Shown piece after piece: positions 38,397 through 39,362 of a stretch of DNA of 39,362 bases (positions are counted from its first letter, which is position 1; the number at the start of each line of letters is the position of its first letter). The notes under the pieces were generated by a model, which searched no databases, was not told the DNA's origin, and was given only the letters and a program-made list of their open reading frames with translations. A program made the translations under genes and the position numbers. This stretch comes from Flavobacteriia bacterium (GTDB taxonomy: Bacteria > Bacteroidota > Bacteroidia > Flavobacteriales > Flavobacteriaceae), in contig PDQD01000022.1 of assembly GCA_002747695.1 (NCBI GenBank), positions 1 through 39,362 on the forward strand. The letters run 5' to 3'.

Positions 38397-39362
38397 ATGG
38401 CATTACAAACTACTACAGATCTTTTTATAGGTGAATTACCAATCCCAACGTTTAAGAATATCATGCTGCATCAACAAATAGACAATCATCATATATTGAA
38501 AGTCGTATGTCGTATGGATGCCCTGGAAGACATGACCGCATCGCTGGGAGATCAAAGCAAAAAATTTCTTGGAGAAACCATTACCCTCGAAATCCAATCT
38601 ATGGAAGGGTTTGGGACTTACAAGGTACTACAATTTAAAGGGGTGGTAACTCAGGTAAAAACAATCAAAGGGCATGAGGCGAGCAATGGCGATGAAATAG
38701 TAATCACCGCTCAAAGCCCATCTTTTCTGGCTGAAGACGGTTATCATTATATGTCTCATAACGAAGTGTCTTTGTCAGACATTATAGGTAAAACATTTGA
38801 GGGCTATGATTCGTCCAAATTGAGTGTTGATATCCGTCCGCAGGACGATGTCACCATAGATTATTCGGTACAACACCATGAGAGTTCTTACGCTTATGCC
38901 AGACGTTTGGCTACTCAATACGGTGAATGGTTTTATTATGACGGTGTCAAACTGATTTTTGGTGAACCGGACAGTGAAGAAGTTGCATTGACTTATGGGA
39001 TTGATTTAAAAGAATACCAATTGAGTTTAATGCCACAGTCTCAGAAATATAAAATTTTCAGTAACGATTATTTGACCGATCAGGTTCAGGTGAAATCCAC
39101 ATCTGATGTTGCCGTTGGTCTCAACGGGTTTAATGGCTTTGTAGCGGATAAATCCGATCAAATATTCGCCAAAGAAACCCAGTTCCAGCATGCGACCTTT
39201 AACGATAGACAGGTGCAGAGCCGTCTGGATAAACTGGTAGATAAACAACGTAAAGCCATAGCTGTCAATCAGGTAAAAATCACCGGTATTTCTGAAAATC
39301 CCGGCGTAAAACTGGGTAGTATAGTTAAGGTAGAGGACGTAAGTTACCGTATCACCAAAGTT
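38397..39362 (+). CDS. tssI: Type VI secretion system spike TssI/VgrG (partial, runs off right edge)
   Basis: Open frame of 322 codons from ATG at 38397 to the window end: MALQTTTDLFIGELPIPTFKNIMLHQQIDNHHILKVVCRMDALEDM...DVTIDYSVQQHHESSYAYARRLATQYGEWFYYDGVKLIFGEP.... Missing from the ORF track because no stop lies in the window. Confidence 0.87.
   Translation, partial: MALQTTTDLFIGELPIPTFKNIMLHQQIDNHHILKVVCRMDALEDMTASLGDQSKKFLGETITLEIQSMEGFGTYKVLQFKGVVTQVKTIKGHEASNGDEIVITAQSPSFLAEDGYHYMSHNEVSLSDIIGKTFEGYDSSKLSVDIRPQDDVTIDYSVQHHESSYAYARRLATQYGEWFYYDGVKLIFGEPDSEEVALTYGIDLKEYQLSLMPQSQKYKIFSNDYLTDQVQVKSTSDVAVGLNGFNGFVADKSDQIFAKETQFQHATFNDRQVQSRLDKLVDKQRKAIAVNQVKITGISENPGVKLGSIVKVEDVSYRITKV

Noticed and set aside
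1-39362. CRISPR arrays, tRNA/rRNA genes, insertion sequences, integrases
   Set aside because: No regularly spaced repeats, tRNA-like or rRNA-like segments, transposase ORFs or terminal inverted repeats were recognised by reading; a tRNAscan/Infernal/ISfinder run would be needed for certainty.

Overview
This looks like a Bacteroidota chromosome segment, probably Flavobacteriia-like: low GC, TAnnTTTG-type -7 promoter elements, and typical flavobacterial gene neighbourhoods. Most of 1-31 kb is housekeeping. From left to right it holds: a rrf2 / cupin / hcp (hybrid-cluster protein) / YecH-like group; two tandem TlpA-like thioredoxin lipoproteins; rmuC; an alpha/beta hydrolase; sucC; an N-terminally extended GAPDH; an S41 protease; a DUF4835(PorD-like)-coaBC-rpoZ-like-bamD cluster; ferritin; dapA; a split 5'-nucleotidase pair; lemA-M48; an alpha-2-macroglobulin/pbpC pair; a UbiA-like membrane protein; and ftsY. 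From about 31.3 kb to the right edge there is part of a Bacteroidota-type (T6SSiii) type VI secretion locus. A minus-strand arm carries NlpC/P60, TssG-like, TssN and TssO. A divergent plus-strand arm carries TssE-like, TssF, two TssD/Hcp tube paralogues and the start of TssI/VgrG, which is absent from the ORF track because it runs off the window. The observations most worth a second look are: (i) an in-frame TAA that cuts the Rrf2 regulator just before its Cys-rich [Fe-S]-ligand region; (ii) a 22/24 palindrome overlapping that gene's predicted promoter; (iii) a modular NlpC/P60 hydrolase embedded in the T6SS operon; (iv) two divergent TssD genes separated by a strong terminator; (v) a 26-bp perfect palindrome inside the 5' end of pbpC. 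I did not find a wholly new system that I could defend. All family calls come from reading the translations, with no database search.
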